Origin: Listeria costaricensis
GTDB taxonomy: Bacteria > Bacillota > Bacilli > Lactobacillales > Listeriaceae
NCBI RefSeq assembly: GCF_900183385.1
Contig: NZ_FXUT01000013.1
Coordinates: 16,183-80,182 of the forward strand
DNA: 64,000 nucleotides
Reading direction: 5' to 3'
Shown: positions 1 to 8,074 of the stretch, piece by piece
Position numbering within the stretch: position 1 is the first letter of the stretch
How the letters are laid out: every line of letters begins with the position of its first letter
Made by a program: the position numbers and the translations under genes
The notes under the pieces: model-generated
What the model was told of the DNA's origin: nothing
Database searches by the model: none
Seen by the model: only the letters and a program-made list of their open reading frames with translations

Positions 1-605
1 AGCAGATGAGGCTGGCGGTGCAACGTGGCACCTATCAGTTTGTATCAGTTGGGAGCGGCCTTGAATCCTTTGTGCCACTTCTTCCTGCTCACGATGAGGT
101 TCGTTTTTTCGATTTAGATAATCATAACATGCTGCTTCAAAAGTATACAACAAATACAGCAGCTATGCATACCCTTTCGATCGATTATTTTACGGATATA
201 TCAGAAGCACTCAGCCAGAACGGATTTCATTCAGATCGGCCGGCTTTTTTCCTTTTACCGGGGCACGCCATGTATATGGAGAAGCTCGACTTTCTGAAAC
301 TCTTGCAGCAGCTTGGTCAAGTGGCACATCCAGGCAGCTCGGTGGTGTTCGACTATGTGGATGAAGCTTCTTTTTTGATGGATGCCGATGAGACCATTCA
401 AAAAATACTCTTTCTAAGCAAAAGCAATCGTGCGGAAATCGTTGCCGGCTACGATCCGCTCTTCATGGATTTTTTCCTGGAGAATACCGCTTTTATTTAT
501 GAAAATCTGTCCAGCGAGAATATCAACCAGCTTTATTTTGAAAATCAGTCCAGCGATTTAGCGACGCTGCCCTATTTCTACTTTGCACATGCGGCTTTAA
601 AATAA
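1..605 (+). CDS. SAM-dependent methyltransferase (leucine carboxyl methyltransferase-like), 5' truncated
   Basis: The reading frame is open to the window edge, so the visible Met at position 6 is probably internal and about 200 C-terminal residues are seen. The start VSVGSGLES followed by EVRFFDLDN resembles the SAM-binding glycine loop and acidic residue of the LCM/TIGR00027-type methyltransferases. The substrate cannot be deduced. The gene ends 62 bp before murR on the same strand with no terminator between them. The family call rests on motif resemblance only. Confidence 0.6.
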   Translation, partial: QMRLAVQRGTYQFVSVGSGLESFVPLLPAHDEVRFFDLDNHNMLLQKYTTNTAAMHTLSIDYFTDISEALSQNGFHSDRPAFFLLPGHAMYMEKLDFLKLLQQLGQVAHPGSSVVFDYVDEASFLMDADETIQKILFLSKSNRAEIVAGYDPLFMDFFLENTAFIYENLSSENINQLYFENQSSDLATLPYFYFAHAALK

Positions 606-632
606 AATTTCAATTTCCCGCTCGACTTATGC

Positions 633-659
633 TACAATAAAAGAAAAAATGAAACGGAG
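633..659 (+). promoter_or_regulatory. -10 element and ribosome binding site of murR
   Basis: TACAAT at 633-638 is a good -10 hexamer, but no convincing -35 lies 16-18 bp upstream. GGAG at 656-659 lies 8 nt before ATG 668. The in-frame GTG at 662 is only 2 nt from the GGAG, so ATG 668 is the better start. Confidence 0.5.
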
Positions 660-667
660 CCGTGAAT

Positions 668-1519
668 ATGCATACAGGTAGCGTAACTAGCCGAATTGAA
701 GGGATTCTTACCTCATTGCCACAGTCAGAAAGAAAAATCGGTACGACCATTCTGGCTGAGCCTGAATGGGTGGTTCGGGCCTCGATTCAGGCTTTGGCTG
801 AAAAAGCAGACACGAGCGGCGCAGCGGTCATTCGGTTTTGCCGTTCGCTCAATTTTTCTGGCTTCCCGGAATTGAAACGGCAGCTTTCGGTGGAGCTTTC
901 CAAGCCGCAACGGACGGGCTATTTTGATATTGAGCCGGACGATTCATTTTCTTCCATCAAGGAAAAACTGGTGTCAAATATGGTGCAGACTGCTAACGAT
1001 ACTGCGGGACTCTTGGAGGAGCCTGCCTTGCGTGAGGCATGTCGACTGCTTGGGGAGGCCGAATCGATTTATGTTTATGGTGTGGGGGCTTCCTGGCCGG
1101 TAGCGGAAGATGTTGCCCAAAAGTGGATGCGTTCTGGCAAACCCGTTTTGGCAAGTCAAGATACACACGTTTTAGCCATGGCATTCGCGGCCAGTAAGAA
1201 AAAAGGTGTGTTCATCGCTATCTCCAACAGTGGCGAGACGTCCTCTGTTTTAGAAATCGCCCAGCAGGCAAAAGAAAATGGCGTGACGGTTATCAGCCTG
1301 ACTCGTTTTGGCAACAACAAATTGAAGTCGCTCGCTGATCTTGCCCTTGAAACGTCTCGTGCACCAGAAGCCGAACTGCGTAGTGCCGCAACCAGCTCTC
1401 GTCACGCACAATTACTGACGATTGACATTCTTTATTATTATTATGCGACGCTCCACTATGACACGATGATTCAGCAAATCCAAAAATCCCGCGAAGCTAC
1501 AAATCGTTTTCGCATTTAA
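668..1519 (+). CDS. murR: MurR/RpiR-family transcriptional regulator of MurNAc use
   Basis: The 283-residue protein has an N-terminal RpiR-type helix-turn-helix (about residues 1-77, with LAEKADTSGAAVIRFCRSL) and a C-terminal SIS domain (about 110-250, with YGVGASWPVA and ISNSGETSSV) that would bind a sugar phosphate. It stands next to mupG, murQ and murP, so the likely ligand is MurNAc-6-phosphate. The gene is convergent with mupG and shares a bidirectional terminator. Its likely target is the palindrome over the murQ promoter. The family is clear; the ligand is inferred from neighbours. Confidence 0.85.
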   Translation: MHTGSVTSRIEGILTSLPQSERKIGTTILAEPEWVVRASIQALAEKADTSGAAVIRFCRSLNFSGFPELKRQLSVELSKPQRTGYFDIEPDDSFSSIKEKLVSNMVQTANDTAGLLEEPALREACRLLGEAESIYVYGVGASWPVAEDVAQKWMRSGKPVLASQDTHVLAMAFAASKKKGVFIAISNSGETSSVLEIAQQAKENGVTVISLTRFGNNKLKSLADLALETSRAPEAELRSAATSSRHAQLLTIDILYYYYATLHYDTMIQQIQKSREATNRFRI

Positions 1520-1522
1520 AAA

Positions 1523-1565
1523 AGCCTTTCATTACGAAAATTGTCGCGTAATGAAAGGCTTTTTT
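1523..1565. terminator. Bidirectional rho-independent terminator between murR and mupG
   Basis: A perfect 14-bp stem (1523-1536 with 1547-1560, arm AGCCTTTCATTACG) has a 10-nt loop and is flanked by A-runs on the left and T-runs on the right, so it can end both converging transcripts. Confidence 0.9.
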
Positions 1566-2623
1566 TAGTTGTCCAAATGAATGTAGATGCGATCGCCGCC
1601 GGAAATAAAGGGCAGCATGTCTATAAAAGGTGGATATAACTGACCGATTATATTCGTTCGGGCATCTGCTGCAAGCGCCCTTTTTGCAATCATGATTTCC
1701 CCTTGATAACGTCCAAATTGCCGGTTATCAATCGTAATTGCGCCAATCGAACGCGCCTCTGCTGGCTGCGGCTCAATATCTGCCTGTCCAAATAGCAGGC
1801 GACTTTTTTCCAGCCGAATGAAGTCCCGCGCCTCGTCCACCCGGTTCTGGTCCCCCGCCTCCAAATAAGCCTGTATAGCGGTCGAAATCCCCGGAGTTGC
1901 CTGACCTTTCAAATGAATCTCCCCACGGATCAGCCCTTGCCAAACATCCAAGTGCGCTGCCGCAAGTTCGGGATCCCCCACATAAAGATGGTCGACGCCA
2001 AGCTTTAACAATTCCAGCGCACCTGCATACGGCGAAAGTGTCCGATGTGCTTCGATCGTTGGCAGACCTTCGTAGAGCGGCTGACGTTTCTCGGCATCCC
2101 CTGGAACAAAAGCAGATATTTTCAACCCGTTTTCTTGTAAAAATTGGTTTTTCTGTTGAAATAAATGATGACTTAGCCCCGTCCCTGTTTTCGGATAGTA
2201 ATTATGAAAAGCCTCCAGTCGTTCAAAATCCGCCCCGTACGCCCTTAGCTCAGCCAGAGTGGCCTTATCGATTGTGCTGGCGTTCAGATAGACGGCTATT
2301 TCATGCGTTAACAGCGCCACTTTATCCGCCCCGATCCCATAGTCGATCCGCAGTCCCGTCACGCCGAGTTCCACAATTTTCCCCGCCTCTTCAAACGACA
2401 GCCCCAAATAGGCAAGCGACTCCTCGGAAATATCCATAATCAGCGCCATGTCCTGCATTTGTGCAGCACGCCCCAACCGAGCCAGCTTTTCCTGATAGGT
2501 CGATGCGTCTTCTTCCATAATATGAAGCGAACTGAAAATACTTCGGAAGCCTGCCTGATATTCCCTAGCTAACCGCTCTTCTATTTTTTCCAAGTCCTGT
2601 AAATACACACTCACACCAAACAT
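1565..2623 (-). CDS. mupG: MupG-type 6-phospho-N-acetylmuramidase (DUF871 family)
   Basis: This 352-residue cytosolic protein looks like the DUF871 family: an N-terminal TIM-barrel-like part (MFGVSVYLQDLEKIEE, MDISEESL, LRIDYGIG) and a C-terminal smaller domain after about residue 240. In Staphylococcus aureus the family member MupG hydrolyses MurNAc-6-phosphate-GlcNAc taken up by MurP, releasing MurNAc-6-phosphate for MurQ. The position between murR and murQ/murP supports the same role. AAAAGGAG precedes the ATG at 2623. It is transcribed away from murQ. The exact activity is inferred from family and context. Confidence 0.82.
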   Translation of the reverse strand: MFGVSVYLQDLEKIEERLAREYQAGFRSIFSSLHIMEEDASTYQEKLARLGRAAQMQDMALIMDISEESLAYLGLSFEEAGKIVELGVTGLRIDYGIGADKVALLTHEIAVYLNASTIDKATLAELRAYGADFERLEAFHNYYPKTGTGLSHHLFQQKNQFLQENGLKISAFVPGDAEKRQPLYEGLPTIEAHRTLSPYAGALELLKLGVDHLYVGDPELAAAHLDVWQGLIRGEIHLKGQATPGISTAIQAYLEAGDQNRVDEARDFIRLEKSRLLFGQADIEPQPAEARSIGAITIDNRQFGRYQGEIMIAKRALAADARTNIIGQLYPPFIDMLPFISGGDRIYIHLDN

Positions 2624-2715
2624 CTAGATCAGCTCCTTTTATTTGCATGGATCCACTCTCTCCGTTCAATCATACCACATAAATAAAATTTTATTCCTTT
2701 TTATTTAAAAATATA

Positions 2716-2744
2716 TTGAAATTTAATTTCAAAGACTATATAAT
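2716..2744 (+). promoter_or_regulatory. murQ promoter with overlapping 17-bp palindrome (candidate MurR operator)
   Basis: TTGAAA at 2716-2721 and TATAAT at 2739-2744 are separated by 17 bp. A perfect 17-bp palindrome, TTGAAATT-T-AATTTCAA, covers 2716-2732, that is, the whole -35 and half the spacer. A second AT-rich palindrome, AATAAAATTTTATT (2682-2695), lies nearer mupG. A repressor on the first would block murQP directly. Confidence 0.75.
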
Positions 2745-2765
2745 CAATTTAAAGGAGTGAACCTT

Positions 2766-3650
2766 ATGTTAGACCATTTAGCAACAGAGAAACAAAATAG
2801 CCGAACATTGAACCTCGATCAATTAAGTACGGGCGAAATTCTGCAGATCATGAATGAGGAAGATCAGCGTGTTCCTGCAGCAATCAAGCCTGAGCTAGGT
2901 AAAATCGAGCGAATTGTAAGCGGCATCATCAAAAGTTTTAATGAAGGAGGTCGTTTGATTTATACAGGTGCCGGCACAAGCGGTCGTCTCGGCGTTCTGG
3001 ATGCAGTCGAGTGTGTCCCAACTTTCGGTGTTTCGCCGGAACAGGTCATCGGGCTGATCGCTGGCGGTGAAAAAGCTTTTGTCACGGCCGTTGAAGGTGC
3101 CGAGGATTCTAAAACGCTTGGTCGAGAAGATTTAGAGCGACTGGACTTGACGGCAAAAGACTATGTGATTGGTATTGCCGCCAGTGGACGAACGCCTTAT
3201 GTCATCGGAGCACTGGATTATGCAAAAGAGATTGGGGCGCAGACAGCCAGCATCTCCTGCAATCAAGATGCTCTAATTTCCAAGCATGCGGATCTTGCGG
3301 TCGAAGTGGTGCCCGGACCGGAAGTTTTGACTGGCTCAACACGTTTAAAGGCCGGCACTGCTCAAAAACTCGTTTTAAATATGATTTCTACTGCTGCCAT
3401 GGTTGGAATTGGCAAAGTGTATAAGAATCTGATGGTGGATGTCAAGCCTACGAATGAAAAACTGGAGGAGCGGGCGAAGCGAATCATTATGGAAGCGACG
3501 GATTGCGATTTTGAAACAGCCAGCGCCACCTATTTGCAAGCGGATAAACAGGTAAAAGTGGCGATCGTTATGCTGCTGACTGGGAGCGATGCCTCAACTG
3601 CCACCCAAAAAATGCAACAAGCACAAGGATTTATTCGTAAAACCTCATAA
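2766..3650 (+). CDS. murQ: N-acetylmuramic acid 6-phosphate etherase
   Basis: MurQ cleaves the lactyl ether of MurNAc-6-phosphate to give GlcNAc-6-phosphate and D-lactate in the cytosol. The 294-residue product has the usual length, the N-terminal signature STGEILQIMNEEDQRVP, and the SIS domain with YTGAGTSGRLGVLDAVE. The start is ATG 2766, because GGAGTG (2754-2759) lies 6 nt upstream and overlaps the alternative GTG at 2757. murP follows 17 bp later, so the two genes form one operon under the palindrome-bearing promoter. Confidence 0.95.
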   Translation: MLDHLATEKQNSRTLNLDQLSTGEILQIMNEEDQRVPAAIKPELGKIERIVSGIIKSFNEGGRLIYTGAGTSGRLGVLDAVECVPTFGVSPEQVIGLIAGGEKAFVTAVEGAEDSKTLGREDLERLDLTAKDYVIGIAASGRTPYVIGALDYAKEIGAQTASISCNQDALISKHADLAVEVVPGPEVLTGSTRLKAGTAQKLVLNMISTAAMVGIGKVYKNLMVDVKPTNEKLEERAKRIIMEATDCDFETASATYLQADKQVKVAIVMLLTGSDASTATQKMQQAQGFIRKTS

Positions 3651-3667
3651 AAAAGGAGTGTCCAAAC

Positions 3668-5125
3668 ATGTCAAAAGAAACAGAGATTGGAAACGGCATT
3701 TTTGAAAATGTAGGCGGCAAGGAGAATATCTCTCGAATCGCACACTGTATGACGCGTGTCCGCTTAGGGATCCGTGACCATTCAAAGGTGAATGTGGCTG
3801 CACTGAAAAAGGTTCCGGGCGTTTTAGGCGTTGTAGAAGACGATACCTTACAGATCATCGTGGGTCCCGGTATTGTTAATAAAGTGGCGCAATATATGGC
3901 GGATAGCGCCGGCGTGAAAATTGGGGAAACTATTGCCGAAAATCTTGATCAAAATCTGACAGCTGGTAAAACTGGTAAAGAGCTTGTCGAGGAAAAGGCG
4001 GCGGCTACCAAGGCGGGCATCAAGTCCAAGCAAAACAATAAATCTTCCTTCAAGCGACTGCTGCAATCCATTTCCAACATTTTCGTCCCGCTGATTCCTG
4101 GCTTTGTCGGTGCCGGTCTGATCGCCGGTATTGCGGCCATTTTGTCCAATAATATTATAGCGGGCAATCTCGATCCTGACACATGGAATCAGTATGTAGA
4201 TATTTTAGGTGTTATTAATAAAGGTATTTTTGCTTTCTTATCTATCTATGTGGGGATTAATACGGCCAACGAGTTCGGCGGCACGCCTGTTCTGGGCGGT
4301 GGTATTGCCGGAATCACGATGCTTAGCGGGCTGGCTGAAGGGCACACCATCACAAACATTTTCACTGGCGACCCGATTACCGCTGGACAAGGCGGCATCA
4401 TTGGCGTACTGCTTGCAGTTTGGCTGATGTGTGTCGTTGAGAAATGGCTGCGCAAGTATATTCCTGATGCGATCGACATCATTGTGACACCCACACTTGT
4501 GTTACTGATTATCGGGTTGATCACCATCTTCCTGATCATGCCGTTCGCAGGGCTTGTTTCAGAAGGCCTTGTAACCTTTATCAACTGGGTGATTGGCGTG
4601 GGCGGTCTCTTCTCCGGCTTCATTCTTGGCACGCTCTTCCTGCCAATGGTCATGCTGGGCCTGCACCAAATTCTGACACCCATCCATGTCGAAATGATTG
4701 CCCAAACTGGTTACACATTGCTGCTTCCAATTCTGGCAATGGCTGGCGGCGGTCAAGTCGGCGCTTCTATCGCCCTTTGGATTCGCTGCCGGAAAAATCG
4801 TCCGCTGGTCAACATGATCAAAGGTGGCTTGCCAGTTGGGATTCTCGGCATTGGCGAACCGCTCATCTATGGGGTCACGGTGCCTCTAGGTCGACCATTT
4901 ATCACAGCATGTCTGGGCGGCGGTATCGGCGGTGCAGTGATTGGCGCTTTCGGAAATGTCGGCGCGATTGCGATTGGCCCATCTGGCGTCGCACTGATTC
5001 CGCTGATTGCAAATGGCGAATGGTTCTCCTATGTCATCGGCTTATTGGCTGCCTATACGGGTGGCTTCCTATTGACCTATTTCTTTGGAACACCAAAAGA
5101 TGCCATGTTATCTGTGGATGAATAG
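3668..5125 (+). CDS. murP: PTS EIIBC component, MurNAc-type
   Basis: A 485-residue glucose-superfamily PTS permease. The EIIB domain (about residues 1-90) has its phosphorylated cysteine in HCMTRVRL (C27), then a charged linker to about residue 120, then an EIIC domain with about ten membrane segments and the GIGEPLIYGV motif. There is no EIIA domain, so phosphate must come from a separate EIIA. Being with murQ, mupG and murR, it probably imports and phosphorylates MurNAc or MurNAc-GlcNAc. GGAG precedes the ATG. A sucrose or trehalose specificity cannot be excluded by sequence alone. Confidence 0.88.
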   Translation: MSKETEIGNGIFENVGGKENISRIAHCMTRVRLGIRDHSKVNVAALKKVPGVLGVVEDDTLQIIVGPGIVNKVAQYMADSAGVKIGETIAENLDQNLTAGKTGKELVEEKAAATKAGIKSKQNNKSSFKRLLQSISNIFVPLIPGFVGAGLIAGIAAILSNNIIAGNLDPDTWNQYVDILGVINKGIFAFLSIYVGINTANEFGGTPVLGGGIAGITMLSGLAEGHTITNIFTGDPITAGQGGIIGVLLAVWLMCVVEKWLRKYIPDAIDIIVTPTLVLLIIGLITIFLIMPFAGLVSEGLVTFINWVIGVGGLFSGFILGTLFLPMVMLGLHQILTPIHVEMIAQTGYTLLLPILAMAGGGQVGASIALWIRCRKNRPLVNMIKGGLPVGILGIGEPLIYGVTVPLGRPFITACLGGGIGGAVIGAFGNVGAIAIGPSGVALIPLIANGEWFSYVIGLLAAYTGGFLLTYFFGTPKDAMLSVDE

Positions 5126-5145
5126 GTCGCATTTTATCACTCAAT

Positions 5146-5247
5146 AAAAACAAGGACATCCTGGTCGATCTGTAGCGCACCTCCAAAGCTAGCTTTTCTT
5201 GGTCTAACTTTAGAAGCGGCACTACCGTCAGGCATGTCCTTGTTTTT
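5146..5247. terminator. Large bidirectional terminator or structured RNA element
   Basis: A 14-bp terminal stem (5146-5159 with 5234-5247, arm AACAAGGACAT plus A/T tails) encloses about 74 nt instead of a short loop. Inner helices can extend it: 5160-5163 with 5229-5232, and GTAGcGC 5172-5178 with GCaCTAC 5219-5225. A 12-bp palindrome AAAGCTAGCTTT is at 5185-5196. It separates the converging murP and surface-protein genes. Confidence 0.65.
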
Positions 5248-5272
5248 TAGTGGTGCTTATTTTTTGGCTGCT

Positions 5273-7045
5273 TTACTTACGCCGAAGCAAATACGTTCCG
5301 GCAATAAAGAGTAAGCTGAGACCGGTCCACGCTGGCCATTGCTGCGACTGATCGCCTGTTTGCGGCAATGTTTTTTCCACACTTGTCCCGCCGCCATTTG
5401 GAGAAGAGGTCACTTTTAGCGTCATAGATGGGTCACTAGGTGCAACCGGTGGGGTCGGTGTTGTGGGGATTTCCGGCTGCCCCGGCTCTAAAGGTGTCTC
5501 CGGCATAGTTGGCGGATTGGGCAGCTTCACATTTCCCTTAGTAAGAAGCAGCATTTCTGACACATTACTTTCATCAATCACAAATGCAACCGGGGTCCCG
5601 TCCAATTGATAACCCGCCGGCGCTTTGGTTTCAATCAGCGCATATTCACCGAATGGTAGTTGATCGATCGACAATTGGCCGTTCGCATCTGTGACGAGAT
5701 TTTCTAGTAATACGTCGCCTTCGGAATCTACAAGTTTAAATTCCGCGCCCGGCAAGGCTTTACTCGGATCTGCCTCATCGTATTTAGTCAGTTCTACCTG
5801 ACCAAGCATTGCCTGATTGTCTTTTTGCAGATAGATCGTTTTGCCGACATCTACTGCTTTTAACGAGAAAGTGACGGGCGTTGGATCCAGAATATAGCCA
5901 TCTGGCGCTTTGGTTTCGACAAGTTGGTAGTCTCCCAGTGCTAATTTTGACAATATGATTTTACCGTCAGCTCCTGTTGTCAGACCAGTTTGCAGGGTAG
6001 TGCCCGTTCCATTCTGCAATTCAAATTCAGCCCCACTCAGCATTTTCTGAGGGTCACTAGCGTCCAGTTTGAAAAGTTCAACATTGACGTACTGCTCACC
6101 TGAACCGTTGCCACCGCCGCCTGAGTTGGGTGTATAAGCCGTTTGCGTCTGCTCGGTTATATTTCCCCCTGTTAATATTCCTGTATTTTGATATTGCGAA
6201 GAGACGCCGTTATCCGTTGCGCGTGTTTGATAGGTTATGACGGCCGAGCTAGGCAAATCACCGAGGTTTACTTTAAAGCCCGTATCAGTTGGCGTGATAA
6301 CCAAATTCGGCAGTGTGCCACCCGGTGTCCAGTTTTCATTTTCATCATAGGTGCCCGGTGTCACTTGCACGCTATCCGCCACCAGTGTTTGATTGGGACC
6401 GAGAACATCTGTATAAACGGCATTCGTGATTGGGTTGCCTTCATAATTGACGCGGACCGTCCAATGAATCAGCGTCGGATCTAGCTCGTCTACATCTCCC
6501 CATTTCAGCAACTTTTCATCTGGAGAAATCGTCATTTTATCGCCAACATCTATAACTAGCGTGGTTGTTCCGCCATCCACAGGGAATTCCAAGTTGACTG
6601 TTTCATTGGCTTCCACAACGGTCTTATTCCAGCTCGTCCAAATATTGATGCTGCCCTGTACATTTTCGTGGGTAGCTGCATAGTCCGTAAATGTGATCAC
6701 GACCTGATTGGTGGCTTTATTTGTTGTCGCCTGCCCAATAATATTATTTTGATCGTCTACCACGTTAAATGTGACATTGCCCGCTAAAGTCAGTTGATTC
6801 GGCAATTGGATGGTCATCGTGTCTCCGGCAGAAACCATCACATCATTTGGAATTGAAAAGTCATAATGAACCTGAATATCGTCGTAGTAAGTGAATTCGT
6901 TTTTCGGCACACCATTACTATCACGCAGCTCGACATTTGTTAAAAATTCACTTCCATGTTCAGCCGCTTGCACCTGATGAAACGGCCATTGGCTGAAAAT
7001 AAAAAGCGCAATCAAACATAAAATTCCCCATTTTTTCCTTGTCAT
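5273..7045 (-). CDS. LPXTG surface protein with adhesin-like and two CnaB/SpaA domains
   Basis: The 590-residue protein has a signal peptide (residues 1-27, ending VQAA), an N-terminal region with beta-rich folds typical of collagen-binding type adhesins (about 30-310), and two CnaB-type repeats. Each repeat has the Lys of a putative isopeptide bond (VELFKLD, VELTKYD) and the ETKAP motif with its Glu. A Pro/Thr-rich wall spacer precedes LPQTGD, a hydrophobic segment and RRK, so a sortase should attach it to peptidoglycan. It probably acts as an adhesin or matrix-binding protein; the ligand is unknown. A Crp-like regulator gene lies 22 bp upstream on the same strand. Confidence 0.88.
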   Translation of the reverse strand: MTRKKWGILCLIALFIFSQWPFHQVQAAEHGSEFLTNVELRDSNGVPKNEFTYYDDIQVHYDFSIPNDVMVSAGDTMTIQLPNQLTLAGNVTFNVVDDQNNIIGQATTNKATNQVVITFTDYAATHENVQGSINIWTSWNKTVVEANETVNLEFPVDGGTTTLVIDVGDKMTISPDEKLLKWGDVDELDPTLIHWTVRVNYEGNPITNAVYTDVLGPNQTLVADSVQVTPGTYDENENWTPGGTLPNLVITPTDTGFKVNLGDLPSSAVITYQTRATDNGVSSQYQNTGILTGGNITEQTQTAYTPNSGGGGNGSGEQYVNVELFKLDASDPQKMLSGAEFELQNGTGTTLQTGLTTGADGKIILSKLALGDYQLVETKAPDGYILDPTPVTFSLKAVDVGKTIYLQKDNQAMLGQVELTKYDEADPSKALPGAEFKLVDSEGDVLLENLVTDANGQLSIDQLPFGEYALIETKAPAGYQLDGTPVAFVIDESNVSEMLLLTKGNVKLPNPPTMPETPLEPGQPEIPTTPTPPVAPSDPSMTLKVTSSPNGGGTSVEKTLPQTGDQSQQWPAWTGLSLLFIAGTYLLRRK

Positions 7046-7067
7046 TTAGACACCCCTTTTTAATTGT

Positions 7068-7769
7068 TTATTCCTTTGTAGTTTCAATATAAGAAAGTCT
7101 GAGATCGGTTTTCTTCTCTAACAGTCGAATATCATGAATGATCAGATGCGTATCAAATGTGATTAAACCTGCCTCTTCCCACTCTTTAAACACACGATTT
7201 AAGCGGTACGGATGCACTTGAATGAAGGCGGCAATCAACTGTTTTGTAAAAGCTGCCATAAATTCGACACCCGAGCCATCCATTGTAAATTTCATCATAT
7301 TGATGATTGAAATGAGTCCCGTTGCGAGTCTGGTTGAAAGCGGGGTTCGCCGCTCGCGATAAATAAATTCACTGGTTATGTAGCGCAGGGTCAATTCCTC
7401 CATCATTCCTTGAAAAAGCCTTGGATTGGCATACATATGGTCAATAAAAAATTCTGCATCTACACTTGTAACGATGCCATCAGTCAAAGCAATCACACGG
7501 TACCGACCAATTTTATCCAAATAGGCAGGGTTTTCTACAAAGCTCCCTATTCCAATCACACCATTCAGACCGTAAAAACTGGCCAGCCGCCACTTCCCTT
7601 TATACCAAACTTCTACTTTCACACCTCCTTTTTTGATAATCAACACCTTTTGCTTCTCTCGCTCTGCTGTAAATTCATAGATCTTCATCTTCGGCTTTAT
7701 TTCAACGTCCTGTAAAAACTTCTTTGCTAAGTCTGGTGCCTGAGTTAAAAGTTCAAAAATTGGCTTCAT
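7068..7769 (-). CDS. Crp/Fnr-family (PrfA-like) transcriptional regulator
   Basis: About 233 residues. The N-terminal half is a cyclic-nucleotide-binding-like beta barrel (KQKVLIIKKGGVKVEVWYKGKW, then FYGLNGVIGIGSF), followed by a long dimer helix and a C-terminal winged helix-turn-helix (TKQLIAAFIQVHPYRLNRVFKEW). The start is taken at ATG 7769: GAGAGGG lies 8 nt upstream, and the resulting MKPIFELLTQ lines up with the starts of the two paralogues at 62174 and 63223. A farther start at 7790 is possible. It is upstream of, and co-directional with, the LPXTG gene, which it may control. No cysteines suggesting an Fe-S cluster are seen. Confidence 0.8.
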   Translation of the reverse strand: MKPIFELLTQAPDLAKKFLQDVEIKPKMKIYEFTAEREKQKVLIIKKGGVKVEVWYKGKWRLASFYGLNGVIGIGSFVENPAYLDKIGRYRVIALTDGIVTSVDAEFFIDHMYANPRLFQGMMEELTLRYITSEFIYRERRTPLSTRLATGLISIINMMKFTMDGSGVEFMAAFTKQLIAAFIQVHPYRLNRVFKEWEEAGLITFDTHLIIHDIRLLEKKTDLRLSYIETTKE

Positions 7770-7872
7770 TAAACGATCCCTCTCATTCACCCTCCAATAG
7801 CGTGGTTTGTAAACAGTATATAAGTTTTTTTATTTGGAAAATATAACGATGGACAAACTAATACACGAAATA

Positions 7873-7891
7873 TTGAACATTTTGTGAACAT
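7873..7891. promoter_or_regulatory. Direct repeat upstream of the Crp-like regulator
   Basis: TGAACAT occurs twice (7874-7880 and 7885-7891), one helical turn apart, about 105 bp before the regulator start. On the opposite strand it contains ATATGT and AAAATGT, the same two blocks found in the 20-bp motif at 44087, 44142 and 63047. It is a candidate autoregulatory site. The rest of 7792-8017 is AT-rich and has no recognisable gene. Confidence 0.4.
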
Positions 7892-8017
7892 ATACCCTTT
7901 TCCCATAAAAAAATGCCTTATATTCATTATTTTTCCGAATAAAATTGTTATCTGCAAAAAGCACGAACCGATCTGCATTTCTTCTAAAACTGGCTGCCTT
8001 ATGATTCTTTATACAAA

Positions 8018-8066
8018 AAAAGTAATCGGCAAGCGCCCGTTTGATGGGAACTTGCCGATTACTTTT
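8018..8066. terminator. Terminator of the kdp operon
   Basis: A perfect 16-bp stem (8018-8033 with 8051-8066; core AAGTAATCGGCAAG) is flanked by A- and T-runs on either side. It lies 9 bp beyond the kdpE stop codon and can act in both directions. Confidence 0.88.
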
Positions 8067-8074
8067 CACACAGC

